Shown: positions 19,310 through 27,396 of the stretch, piece after piece
How positions within the stretch are numbered: position 1 is the stretch's first letter
Layout of the letters: each line of letters begins with the position of its first letter
Assembly: GCF_004353985.1 (NCBI RefSeq)
Contig: NZ_SMOA01000010.1
Span: 1-62,746, forward strand
DNA: 62,746 nt
Reading direction: 5' to 3'
Source: Paracraurococcus ruber
GTDB taxonomy: Bacteria; Pseudomonadota; Alphaproteobacteria; Acetobacterales; Acetobacteraceae
Notes under the pieces: model-generated
Seen by the model: only the letters and a program-made list of their open reading frames with translations
What the model was told of the DNA's origin: nothing
The model's database searches: none
Position numbers and translations under genes: made by a program

Positions 19310-19324
19310 ATACCTCCCGGGTAT
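19310..19324. promoter_or_regulatory. BenM/CatM-type operator ATAC-N7-GTAT
   Basis: Exact match to the consensus bound by BenM and CatM of Acinetobacter. It lies between the LysR gene and the ben genes, directly on the ribosome binding site of the regulator, which would suit autorepression, and about 145 bases ahead of the Bfd-like gene. An eight-base match with fixed spacing is rare by chance in DNA this GC-rich. Confidence 0.6.
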
Positions 19325-19469
19325 GGTTGCCACCTATTTAGTCTTGGATCGCAAGCGAAGAAAGATGCGACCAGGGGCCATCGGAGGAAACAGATGGTCC
19401 CCAACCCAGCGCGCGACGCAACAGGACGAACGCCGTCGGCCCCGGGCCAGGCCGGTTGAGGCGGCCGCC

Positions 19470-19655
19470 ATGTATCTCTGCTTCTGCAACGGCCTGAGCG
19501 ACCGGCAACTCGACCAGGCGATCCGCGGCGGCGCCCGCCGCCCGGCCGAGGTCTACGCCGCCTGCGGCTGCCGCGCGCAATGCGGCCGCTGCGCCGGGAC
19601 CGTCCTCGCCCTCATCCGCGGCGCCAGCGCCGCCCAGCAAGATCCCGAAGCCTGA
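19470..19655 (+). CDS. Bfd-like [2Fe-2S] ferredoxin
   Basis: 61 residues. The pattern [18 protein letters not shown] ... [12 protein letters not shown] matches the [2Fe-2S] fold of bacterioferritin-associated ferredoxin, with the usual four-cysteine spacing (CxC at the front, CxxC at the back, plus two extra Cys). Classical Bfd releases iron from bacterioferritin. Here no bacterioferritin is near, and the gene sits 11 bases ahead of benA, so it may feed or repair the iron-sulfur centres of the dioxygenase; this is inference. ATG 19470 is the natural start although its ribosome binding site is weak. Confidence 0.75.
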   Translation: MYLCFCNGLSDRQLDQAIRGGARRPAEVYAACGCRAQCGRCAGTVLALIRGASAAQQDPEA

Positions 19656-19666
19656 GGAACGCCACC

Positions 19667-21016
19667 ATGCTCGAGACCGTCCAGACCACGATCGAAACCG
19701 CGCTGGAGGACGACGCCGCGAAGGGCGTCTTCCGCGTCGCCCGCGACATCTTCACCGATCCCGCGCTCTTCGAGCTGGAGATGAAGCATATCTTCGAAGG
19801 CAACTGGATCTACCTGGCGCACGAAAGCCAGGTGCCGAATGCCAACGACTACTTCACCAGCTGGATGGGGCGGCAGCCCATCGTCATCGCCCGCAACCGC
19901 CAGGGCGAGCTGAACGCCTTCATCAATGCCTGCAGCCACCGTGGCGCCATGCTGTGCCGCCACAAGCGCGGCAACAAATCCACCTATACCTGTCCCTTCC
20001 ATGGCTGGACCTTCGCCAACAGCGGCAAGCTGCTGAAGGTGAAGGACCCGGAGGGCGCCGGCTACCCGGACCAGTTCAACAAGGCCGGCAGCCACGACCT
20101 GACGAAGGTCGCCCGGTTCGAGAGCTATCGCGGCTTCCTGTTCGGCAGCCTGAACCCGGACGTCGCCCCGCTGCGCGAGCATCTGGGCGAGGCGGCGAAG
20201 ATCATCGACATGATCGTGGACCAGTCGCCGGAGGGGCTGGAGGTGCTGCGCGGCTCCTCGACCTATGTCTATGACGGCAACTGGAAGCTGCAGACCGAGA
20301 ATGGCGCGGACGGGTACCACGTCACCGCCGTGCACTGGAACTACGCCGCCACGACCAGCCGCCGCAAGGAAGCCCAGCGCGAGGACACCACCCGGGCGAT
20401 GAGCGCCGGCGGCTGGGCCAAGCAGGGCGGCGGCTTCTACAGCTTCGAGAATGGCCACCTGCTGCTCTGGACCAACTGGGCGAACCCGGAGGACCGGCCG
20501 AACTGGGACCGGCGCGCGGAGCTGGCGGCGCAGTTCGGCCAGCCGACCGCCGACTGGATGGTGGGGCGCAGCCGCAACCTCTGCCTTTATCCGAATGTCT
20601 ACCTGATGGACCAGTTCTCCTCGCAGATCCGCACCTACCGGCCGATCTCCGTGGATAAGACCGAGGTCACCATCTACTGCATCGCGCCGAAAGGCGAGGC
20701 CCCGGAGGCGCGGGCACGCCGCATCCGCCAGTACGAGGATTTCTTCAATGCCTCCGGGATGGCGACGCCGGACGACCTCGAGGAATTCCGCGCCTGCCAG
20801 TTCTCCATGGCCGCCGGCGCCGCGCGCTGGAACGACCTCTCGCGCGGGGCGAAGCACTGGATCGACGGACCGGATGCGGCCGCCGATGCGATCGGCCTGA
20901 AGCCGCTGATGAGCGGCGTGAAGACCGAGGACGAGGGCCTCTTCGTCGTCCAGCACAAATACTGGCAGGAGGCGATGCAGTGCGCGCTGGCCGCCGAGGC
21001 CAAGGCCCGGGTCTGA
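19667..21016 (+). CDS. benA: Benzoate 1,2-dioxygenase, large subunit
   Basis: 449 residues. With BenB it adds O2 to benzoate, giving the cis-diol 1-carboxylate. Rieske cluster ligands are Cys89-x-His91 and Cys109-x2-His112. Asp215 bridges subunits and His218 and His223 bind the mononuclear iron in [12 protein letters not shown]. The protein is closest to BenA/XylX/AntA, and the presence of benD and catABC argues for benzoate over anthranilate, which would not need benD. ATG 19667 has GAGGAAC ahead of it. The genes run benABCD in the classical order with gaps of 7-16 bases. Confidence 0.93.
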   Translation: MLETVQTTIETALEDDAAKGVFRVARDIFTDPALFELEMKHIFEGNWIYLAHESQVPNANDYFTSWMGRQPIVIARNRQGELNAFINACSHRGAMLCRHKRGNKSTYTCPFHGWTFANSGKLLKVKDPEGAGYPDQFNKAGSHDLTKVARFESYRGFLFGSLNPDVAPLREHLGEAAKIIDMIVDQSPEGLEVLRGSSTYVYDGNWKLQTENGADGYHVTAVHWNYAATTSRRKEAQREDTTRAMSAGGWAKQGGGFYSFENGHLLLWTNWANPEDRPNWDRRAELAAQFGQPTADWMVGRSRNLCLYPNVYLMDQFSSQIRTYRPISVDKTEVTIYCIAPKGEAPEARARRIRQYEDFFNASGMATPDDLEEFRACQFSMAAGAARWNDLSRGAKHWIDGPDAAADAIGLKPLMSGVKTEDEGLFVVQHKYWQEAMQCALAAEAKARV

Positions 21017-21029
21017 GGAGGAACGCAGC

Positions 21030-21551
21030 ATGTCCACCACCATCGAAGCGCCCGTGCACAGCGGCTTCACCCGCCAGGACGCCGAGGCCTTCCTCTACCG
21101 CGAGGCCCGCGCGCTGGACGACAAGGACTGGGACGCCTGGCTGGCGCTCTATGCCGAGGATGCCGAGTTCTGGATGCCGGCCTGGGACGACGACGACCGG
21201 CTGACGGAGGATCCGCAGACCGAGATCTCGCTGATCTGGTACGGCAACCGCGGCGGGCTGGAGGACCGCGTCTTCCGTATCCGCACGGAGCGCAGCAGCG
21301 CGACGTCGCTGCCGGAACCGCGCACCAGCCACGCCATCTCGAATGTCGAGATCCTGGAACAGGCAGCCGGCCTGGTGAGGCTGCGCTGCAACTGGGTAAC
21401 CCTCAGCTACCGCTATCGGACGACCGACACCTATTTCGGCACCAGCTTCTACACGCTGGACACCACCGGCGGGCAGCCGCTGATCCGGGCGAAGAAGGTG
21501 GTGCTGAAGAACGACTACATCCACCACGTCGTCGACATCTACCACGTCTGA
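21030..21551 (+). CDS. benB: Benzoate 1,2-dioxygenase, small subunit
   Basis: 173 residues, the usual length for the beta subunit. It has the NTF2-like cone fold: the start HSGFTRQDAEAFLYREARAL and the core DKDWDAWLALYAEDAEFWMP are characteristic, and RIRTERSSATSLPEPRTSHA is conserved in ring-hydroxylating dioxygenase small subunits. It holds the alpha3beta3 hexamer together and shapes specificity. GAGGAGGAACGC precedes the ATG. It follows benA by 13 bases. Confidence 0.93.
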   Translation: MSTTIEAPVHSGFTRQDAEAFLYREARALDDKDWDAWLALYAEDAEFWMPAWDDDDRLTEDPQTEISLIWYGNRGGLEDRVFRIRTERSSATSLPEPRTSHAISNVEILEQAAGLVRLRCNWVTLSYRYRTTDTYFGTSFYTLDTTGGQPLIRAKKVVLKNDYIHHVVDIYHV

Positions 21552-21567
21552 GCGGGAGGAGACGCAC

Positions 21568-22596
21568 ATGTCGCATCGCATCGCGCTCAGCTTCGAGGAT
21601 GGCGTCACGCGCTTCGTCGAGGCGCGGCAGGGCGAGACCATTGCCGATGCCGCCTACCGCGCCGGCATCAACGTCCCGCTGGACTGCCGCGACGGCGCCT
21701 GCGGCACCTGCAAGTGCCGCGTGGAAGCCGGCCGCTACGACGGTGGCGACTACATCGAGGATGCGTTGACCGAGGCGGAGGCCGCCGAGGGCTTCGCCCT
21801 GGCCTGCCAGGCACGTCCGCGGACCGACCTGGTGGTCGCCATCCCGACCACCTCGGCAGCCTGCAAGACCAAGCCGCAGGACTTCGCGGTGGCGCTGCGC
21901 GGCGTGGAGCGGCTGTCCGATACCAGCATGGCCTTCTCGCTGGAGGCGCCGGCCGGCCTCCATTTCCTGCCTGGCCAGTATGTCTCCCTGCGCGTGCCCG
22001 GCACCGACCAGCGCCGCGCCTATTCCTTCAGCTCCGGCCCGGGGGCGGAGGCGCTGTCCTTCCTGGTGCGCGACATCCCGCAGGGCCTGATGAGCGGTTG
22101 GCTGCGGGAGCAGGCCAGGCCTGGCGCCGCGATGGAGTTCTCCGGCCCCTCCGGCAGCTTCTACCTGCGCACCGTGACGCGGCCGCTGCTGTTCCTGGCC
22201 GGCGGCACTGGCCTCGCGCCCTTCCTGTCCATGCTCGGCAGGCTCGCGGCGGAAGGCTGCGACCAGCCGATCCACCTGGTCTACGGCGTGACCAACGATG
22301 CCGACCTCGTCGCGGTCGAGGCGCTGGAGGACTACGCGGCGCGGCTCGACAGCTTCAGCTTCAGCACGGTGGTGGCGAACGAGGCCAGCGGGCACCCGCG
22401 CAAGGGCTATGTCACGGCGCATATCGCGCCCGAGCACCTGCATGGCGGGGAGGTCGACGTCTATCTCTGCGGCCCGCCGCCGATGGTGGACGCCGTGCGT
22501 GGCTGGCTGCAGGCGCAGGGCGTGACCCCGGCCAGCTTCCACTACGAGAAATTCTCGCCGAGCGGCCCGGCCGACGGCGCGAAGCTGGCGGCGTGA
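21568..22596 (+). CDS. benC: Benzoate dioxygenase reductase
   Basis: 342 residues. It passes electrons from NADH through FAD and a [2Fe-2S] cluster to the Rieske centre of BenA. The N-terminal plant-type ferredoxin domain has Cys40, Cys45, Cys48 and Cys80 (LDCRDGACGTCKC). The FAD domain carries RAYSFSSGPG and the NAD domain LFLAGGTGLAPFLSM and YLCGPPPMV. The order ferredoxin-FAD-NAD is that of BenC/XylZ. Its ATG is preceded by GGGAGGAGAC. Confidence 0.93.
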   Translation: MSHRIALSFEDGVTRFVEARQGETIADAAYRAGINVPLDCRDGACGTCKCRVEAGRYDGGDYIEDALTEAEAAEGFALACQARPRTDLVVAIPTTSAACKTKPQDFAVALRGVERLSDTSMAFSLEAPAGLHFLPGQYVSLRVPGTDQRRAYSFSSGPGAEALSFLVRDIPQGLMSGWLREQARPGAAMEFSGPSGSFYLRTVTRPLLFLAGGTGLAPFLSMLGRLAAEGCDQPIHLVYGVTNDADLVAVEALEDYAARLDSFSFSTVVANEASGHPRKGYVTAHIAPEHLHGGEVDVYLCGPPPMVDAVRGWLQAQGVTPASFHYEKFSPSGPADGAKLAA

Positions 22597-22603
22597 GGCG
22601 GCG

Positions 22604-23383
22604 ATGAATACCTTCCAGGGCCGGTTCGCCGGCAAGACCGCCCTCGTCACCGGCGCCGCCCAGGGCATCGGGCGGGAGGTGGCATTGCGCCTGGCCCGCG
22701 AGGGCGCGCGGGTCGCCCTCGTGGACCGCGCGCCACTGGTGGAGGAGGTCCGGTTCGAGGCCGGCGCCGAGGCGATCGCGGTGCAGGCCGACCTCGAGAC
22801 CTTCGCCGGGGCCCAGGCTGCGGTGGCGACGGCGCAGGGCGCCTTCGGCCGCATCGACATCCTGGTGAACAATGTCGGCGGCACGATCTGGGCCAGGCCC
22901 TATGCCGAATATGCACCGGATCAGGTGGAAGCGGAGATCCGCCGCTCGCTCTACCCCACGCTCTGGTGCTGCCGCGCGGTGCTGCCGGCGATGCTCGCCG
23001 CTGGCGGGGGCGTCATCGTCAACGTCTCCTCGGTCGCCACGCGCGGGCTGAACCGCTTGCCCTATGCGGCGGCGAAGGGCGGGGTGAACGCGATCACCGC
23101 CTGTCTCGCCTGGGAATATGCCGAGTACGGCATCCGCGTCTGCGGCACGGCGCCGGGCGGGACGGAGGCGCCGCCGCGCCGCATCCCGCGCAACGCCGCG
23201 CCGCCGAGTGCGGGGGAACAGGGCTGGTGGCAGCAGGTGGTCGATCAGACCACCGCCTCCAGCCTGCTGAAGCGCTACGGCACCATCGCGGAGCAGGCGG
23301 CGGCGATCCTGTTCCTGGCCTCGGACGAGGCCGCCTACATCACCGGGGTCACCCTGCCCGTCGCGGGCGGCGATCTCGGGTGA
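22604..23383 (+). CDS. benD: Benzoate diol dehydrogenase (SDR)
   Basis: 259 residues. It oxidises the cis-diol carboxylate with NAD+ and releases CO2, giving catechol. The Rossmann motif is TGAAQGIG (16-23). The catalytic Ser is at 142/143, Tyr at 154 and Lys at 158 (YAAAK), and the family's NNVGG is present. The start lies seven bases after the benC stop. It matches the BenD/XylL group, not general SDRs, in its C-terminal substrate loop GTAPGGTEAPPRRIPRN. Confidence 0.92.
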   Translation: MNTFQGRFAGKTALVTGAAQGIGREVALRLAREGARVALVDRAPLVEEVRFEAGAEAIAVQADLETFAGAQAAVATAQGAFGRIDILVNNVGGTIWARPYAEYAPDQVEAEIRRSLYPTLWCCRAVLPAMLAAGGGVIVNVSSVATRGLNRLPYAAAKGGVNAITACLAWEYAEYGIRVCGTAPGGTEAPPRRIPRNAAPPSAGEQGWWQQVVDQTTASSLLKRYGTIAEQAAAILFLASDEAAYITGVTLPVAGGDLG

Positions 23384-23414
23384 GCAACCGCAACGCCTGA
23401 AGGAGGAACGCGTG

Positions 23415-24341
23415 ATGACTGACAGCCTGATGGAGACCAAGGACGTCAAGGACCTGCTGATGAAGGTCAGCGGCCTCGGCGACGGCAGCGGCGATCTCCG
23501 CCTGAAGCGGATCGTCCACCGTGTGGTGTCCGATCTTTTCCGCACCATCGAGGAATTCGACATCCAGCCGGACGAGTTCTGGACCGCGATGAGCTATCTG
23601 ACCCGCCTCGGCCAGGCGAACGAGGTCGGGTTGCTGGTGCCGGGGCTCGGCCTCGAGACCTTCCTCGACATGCGCCTCGACCAGGCGGAGCGGATGGCCG
23701 GGATCGAAGGCGGCACGCCGCGCACGATCGAGGGCCCGCTCTGGCTGGCCGGGGCACCGCTCTCGACGGGCGAGGCGCGGCTGGACGACGGCACCGAGGA
23801 AGGCGAGGTGCTGTTCATGCAGGGCCAGGTGCGTGACGTGGATGGCAGGCCGGTCGCCGGCGCCGTCATCGATGTCTGGCACGCCAATGCCAAGGGCGGC
23901 TATTCGGGCTTCGACCCGTCGCAGTCGAAGTACAACCTGCGCCGCCGGATCGAGACGGATGCCGAGGGCCGCTACCGCTTCCGTTCCATCCTGCCGAACG
24001 GCTATGCCTGCCCGCCGGACGGCGTGACCCAGCAGCTGCTGGACGCGCTCGGCCGCCACGGCCACCGGCCCGCGCATATCCATTTCTTCGTCGTCGCCGC
24101 CGGCTTCCGCAAGCTGACGACGCAGATCAACATCGACGGCGACGAATACCTGCACGACGACTTCGCCTTCGCCACCCGCGACGGGCTGATCCCCGAGGTG
24201 AGGCGCGTGACGGATGCGGCGGCGATCCACGCCCGGGGCCTGAACGCGCCCTATGCCGAGATCGACTTCGACTTCGTCCTGCATGCCGAGACCGCGGCCG
24301 CGCCGACCACGCTGGTGAACCGCGAGCACGCGCCGGCCTGA
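23415..24341 (+). CDS. catA: Catechol 1,2-dioxygenase
   Basis: 308 residues. This intradiol enzyme opens catechol to cis,cis-muconate. Fe(III) ligands are Tyr163, Tyr197, His221 and His223 (AKGGYSGFD, NGYACP, HRPAHIHFF). The N-terminal helical dimer domain is present, so the length is normal. AGGAGG precedes both a GTG (23412) and an ATG (23415); the ATG has the better spacing. It follows benD closely, so upper and ortho-cleavage genes form one unit. Confidence 0.95.
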   Translation: MTDSLMETKDVKDLLMKVSGLGDGSGDLRLKRIVHRVVSDLFRTIEEFDIQPDEFWTAMSYLTRLGQANEVGLLVPGLGLETFLDMRLDQAERMAGIEGGTPRTIEGPLWLAGAPLSTGEARLDDGTEEGEVLFMQGQVRDVDGRPVAGAVIDVWHANAKGGYSGFDPSQSKYNLRRRIETDAEGRYRFRSILPNGYACPPDGVTQQLLDALGRHGHRPAHIHFFVVAAGFRKLTTQINIDGDEYLHDDFAFATRDGLIPEVRRVTDAAAIHARGLNAPYAEIDFDFVLHAETAAAPTTLVNREHAPA

Positions 24342-24389
24342 CGCCAGGCCACTCCCACCCACGCTGCCCCGCCCCGGCGGGAGACCAGG

Positions 24390-24409
24390 CGGCGCGCCCT
24401 CGCGCGCCG
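24390..24409 (+). terminator. Hairpin between catA and catB
   Basis: A perfect 8-bp stem CGGCGCGC/GCGCGCCG with a CCTC loop, 49 bases after catA and 35 before catB. It may be an attenuator or an RNA-processing site, since the genes on both sides belong to one pathway. Confidence 0.45.
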
Positions 24410-24444
24410 TCCACCCCTTCTGCGTCCTTCTCGGAAGCCCAGCG

Positions 24445-25605
24445 ATGCCCGACAGCACCATCACCATCCCCGCGGATCTCCGGCGCGACCTCGCGGTCCA
24501 CTCCATCCGCAGCACGATCGTGGATGTGCCGACGGTGCGCCGCCACAAGCTCTCCAATACCTCGGTCACGGCGCAGAGCTACGTCATCGTCGAGCTGCGC
24601 CTGGCCAATGGCGCAACCGGCATCGGGGAGGCTGCGACGCTCGGCGGCCCGCGCTGGAGCGAGGAGAGCGTCGAGGCGATCAAGGCCAATATCGATACCT
24701 ATCTCGCCCCCGCCCTCATCGGCCTGCCGGCCGACCGGTTCGGGGTGGCGGGCGCCCGCATGGATGCGGCGGCGAAGCGCAACAACGCCGCCAAGGCGGC
24801 GATCGAGACCGCGCTGTTCGATGCGGTCGGCAAGACCCTGGGCGTACCGGTCGCCCTGCTGCTGGGCGGCAAGGTGCGGGACAGCGTGCCGGTGCTCTGG
24901 ACCCTCGCTTCCGGCGACCCGGTTCAGGAGATCGAGGAGGCAGAGTGCAAGCTCGCAGCGCGGCTGCACGACACCTTCAAGGTGAAGATCGGCGCGCAGG
25001 CGCCGGCGGCCGACCTGGCCCGGCTGCGCCGCCTTGCGGCAGCGCTGGGCGGCCGAGCGACGCTGATCGTCGATGCCAACCAGGCATGGGACGAGACGAC
25101 CGCGGCCCGCTGCCTGCCGCAGCTCGCCGAGATCGGGATCGCGCTGGTCGAGCAGCCGGTACCGGCCTGGAACATCGCGGCCATGGCGCGCCTGCGGGCG
25201 CGACCCGGAACTCCGCCGCTGCTGGCCGACGAATGCGTCTTCGACGCGCATGACATGCTGGCGGTGGCGAACGTCGCCGCTGCCGACGCGGTGTCGCTCA
25301 AGCTGGTCAAGCATGCGGGCCTGCTCGGCCTGAAGAAGGTCGCCGCGGTGGCCGAGGCGGCGGGCATTGCGCTCTATGGGGGCTGCCTGCTGGAAAGTTC
25401 GGTCGGCGCCGCCGCCCATCTGCAGGCCTTCGCCGGCTTCCGCGAGCTGGCCTGGGGCTGCGAGCATTTCGGCCCGCAGATCCTGGTCGGCGATCTGGTG
25501 GAGGAGCCGCTGCGCTTCGCCGACTTCCAGGTCCATCTGCCGGAGGGCCCGGGCATCGGCGTGCGGCTCGATCACGCCAAGCTGCGCCGCTACGCGCGGG
25601 CCTGA
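24445..25605 (+). CDS. catB: Muconate cycloisomerase
   Basis: 386 residues of the enolase superfamily. It turns cis,cis-muconate into muconolactone. Catalytic Lys179-x-Lys181 (FKVKIG), metal ligands Asp210 (VDANQAW), Glu236 (VEQP) and Asp262 (LLADE), and Lys286 opposite are all in place. N-terminal capping residues HKLSNTSVTAQSYV are of the muconate-cycloisomerase type. Only 11 bases separate it from catC, so the two are co-translated. Confidence 0.94.
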   Translation: MPDSTITIPADLRRDLAVHSIRSTIVDVPTVRRHKLSNTSVTAQSYVIVELRLANGATGIGEAATLGGPRWSEESVEAIKANIDTYLAPALIGLPADRFGVAGARMDAAAKRNNAAKAAIETALFDAVGKTLGVPVALLLGGKVRDSVPVLWTLASGDPVQEIEEAECKLAARLHDTFKVKIGAQAPAADLARLRRLAAALGGRATLIVDANQAWDETTAARCLPQLAEIGIALVEQPVPAWNIAAMARLRARPGTPPLLADECVFDAHDMLAVANVAAADAVSLKLVKHAGLLGLKKVAAVAEAAGIALYGGCLLESSVGAAAHLQAFAGFRELAWGCEHFGPQILVGDLVEEPLRFADFQVHLPEGPGIGVRLDHAKLRRYARA

Positions 25606-25615
25606 GGAGGGAACG

Positions 25616-25894
25616 ATGCTCTACCATGTCCGGATGGATGTGCGCGTGCCGCACGACCTCGACCCCGCCCGCTTCGAGGCACTGAAGGTCGCGGAGAAGG
25701 CGCGCGCCGAGGCGCTGCAGCGGGAGGGCACCTGGCGCCACCTGTGGCGCATCGCCGGCGAGTACGCCAATGTCAGCATCTTCGACGTGCCGAACCACGA
25801 TGCGCTGCACGCCATCCTGTCCACCCTGCCGCTCTTCCCCTTCATGGCGATCACCGTGACGCCGCTGGCGCGGCATCCTTCCGCCATCGGCTGA
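25616..25894 (+). CDS. catC: Muconolactone delta-isomerase
   Basis: 92 residues, the normal size of this small ferredoxin-like fold enzyme. It shifts the double bond of muconolactone to give 3-oxoadipate enol-lactone. The start MLYHVRMDVRVPHDLD and the core GTWRHLWRIAGEYANVSIFD are diagnostic. The ATG follows GAGGAGGG. The next step would need an enol-lactone hydrolase (PcaD/CatD), and no such gene follows. Confidence 0.95.
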   Translation: MLYHVRMDVRVPHDLDPARFEALKVAEKARAEALQREGTWRHLWRIAGEYANVSIFDVPNHDALHAILSTLPLFPFMAITVTPLARHPSAIG

Positions 25895-25921
25895 GCCTGC
25901 CCCCACCCATCCGTCGTTTCG

Positions 25922-25953
25922 GGCCGCCCCTCGTCCGGCAGGGGCGGGCGGCC
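25922..25953 (+). terminator. Hairpin after catC
   Basis: GGCCGCCC (25922-25929) can pair with GGGCGGCC (25946-25953). A second, mutually exclusive stem is GCCCCT (25926-25931) with AGGGGC (25940-25945). It lies between catC and the transporter gene. Confidence 0.45.
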
Positions 25954-25993
25954 TTCCGCATGCCTGCCGGCAACCGACCGAGGGAGACCCACG

Positions 25994-27337
25994 ATGCCAT
26001 CACCGCGCAGCGTCGACATCCAGGAGATCATCGACAGCCAACCCGTCTCGCGCTTCCAGGGGCTCGTCATCGCGCTCTGCTTCCTGGTGGTGGCGATCGA
26101 CGGCTTCGACACCGCCGCCATCGGCTTCATCGCCCCGGCACTGCGGGCCGAATGGGGCGTGACGCCGGCGCAGCTTGCGCCGCTCTTCGCCGCCGGGCTG
26201 TTCGGCCTGATGGTCGGCGCCTTCGTCTTCGGCCCCCTGGCCGACAAGGCCGGACGCAAGCCGGTGCTGATCGCCACCACGGCCTTCTTCGGCGCCGCCA
26301 CCATCGCCTCGGCCTTCGCGCCGAACATCGAATGGCTGGTCGCGCTGCGCTTCGTCACCGGCATCGGCCTCGGCGGCGCCATGCCGGCGGCCATCACCCT
26401 CACCGCCGAATTCTGCCCGGAGCGCAGGCGGTCCAGCCTGGTGACGCTGATGTTCTGCGGCTTCACCATCGGTTCCGCCGCCGCCGGCCTCGCCGCTTCC
26501 CATATCGTCGGGGCGTTCGGCTGGCACGGGCTGCTGGTGCTGGGGGGCGTGCTGCCGCTGCTGCTGGTGCCGGCGCTGCTCGTCCTGCTGCCGGAAAGCC
26601 CGCGCTACCTCGCGCTGCGCGACGCGCCGGCGGACCGGATCGCCGCCGTGCTGCGCCGCGTCGCACCGGCAGCGCCGCTCGAAGGCGTGCGCTTCACCGG
26701 CGTGCGGAAGGCGAAGGGGTCGCCGATGCTGCAGCTCTTCCAGGGCGGCTTGGCCACCGGCACGCTGCTGATCTGGACGACCTTCTTCATGAGCCTGCTG
26801 GTCTTCTACCTGCTGTCCAGCTGGCTGCCGACGCTGATCACCACCGCGGGCTTCTCGCTGAAGCACGCCTCGCTGATGGCGGCCACGCTGGCCACCGGCG
26901 GCACCATCGGCGCCGTCGTCATCGGCCGGCTGATGGACCGCTTCGACCCGCACCGGGTCCTGGCCGGCGCCTATCTGCTCGCCGGCGGCTTCGTCGTCCT
27001 GCTCGGCGGCGCCACGGCGCAGCCCTGGCTGCTGGTCTTCGCCATCTTCGGCGCGGGCTTCGGCGTCGCCGGCGCGCAGGTCGGGGTGAATGCCCTGGCC
27101 GCGGCCTACTACCCGACCGCCAGCCGTGCCACCGGCGTCTCCTGGGCCAATGCGGTGGGCCGCACCGGCTCGGTGCTAGGCTCGATGGTCGGCGGCGTGC
27201 TGCTCTCGCTGGGCTGGGACCTTTCCACCGTCTTCACGGTGGCCGCCGTGCCGGCCTTCCTCGCTGCGCTGGCGATGCTCGCCAAGGGCTTCGTGCGCGG
27301 GCCATTGCCCGCCGCGGTGCCCGTGGCGGCGGAATAA
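25994..27337 (+). CDS. benK: MFS aromatic acid transporter, BenK-like
   Basis: 447 residues with 12 predicted membrane segments. Signature loops are FGPLADKAGRKPVL between segments 2 and 3 and a matching IGRLMDRFDPHRVL between 8 and 9, as in the aromatic acid:H+ symporter family (BenK, PcaK). The Asp in AIDGFDTAAIGF of segment 1 is conserved in that family. Placed directly after catC, it most likely imports benzoate with protons. Other aromatic acids are possible. GAGGGAGACCCACG precedes the ATG. Confidence 0.85.
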   Translation: MPSPRSVDIQEIIDSQPVSRFQGLVIALCFLVVAIDGFDTAAIGFIAPALRAEWGVTPAQLAPLFAAGLFGLMVGAFVFGPLADKAGRKPVLIATTAFFGAATIASAFAPNIEWLVALRFVTGIGLGGAMPAAITLTAEFCPERRRSSLVTLMFCGFTIGSAAAGLAASHIVGAFGWHGLLVLGGVLPLLLVPALLVLLPESPRYLALRDAPADRIAAVLRRVAPAAPLEGVRFTGVRKAKGSPMLQLFQGGLATGTLLIWTTFFMSLLVFYLLSSWLPTLITTAGFSLKHASLMAATLATGGTIGAVVIGRLMDRFDPHRVLAGAYLLAGGFVVLLGGATAQPWLLVFAIFGAGFGVAGAQVGVNALAAAYYPTASRATGVSWANAVGRTGSVLGSMVGGVLLSLGWDLSTVFTVAAVPAFLAALAMLAKGFVRGPLPAAVPVAAE

Positions 27338-27349
27338 CGACGCAGCAAC

Positions 27350-27374
27350 GGGGCACGGGCGCCGCCCGTGCCCC
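27350..27374 (+). terminator. Strong hairpin between benK and the BKACE gene
   Basis: A perfect 11-bp stem GGGGCACGGGC/GCCCGTGCCCC with a three-base loop, 12 bases after the benK stop. It is the most stable small stem-loop in the window. It could end most transcripts, making expression of the BKACE gene lower. Confidence 0.65.
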
Positions 27375-27396
27375 ATCGAGCCCAAGGGAGAACAGC

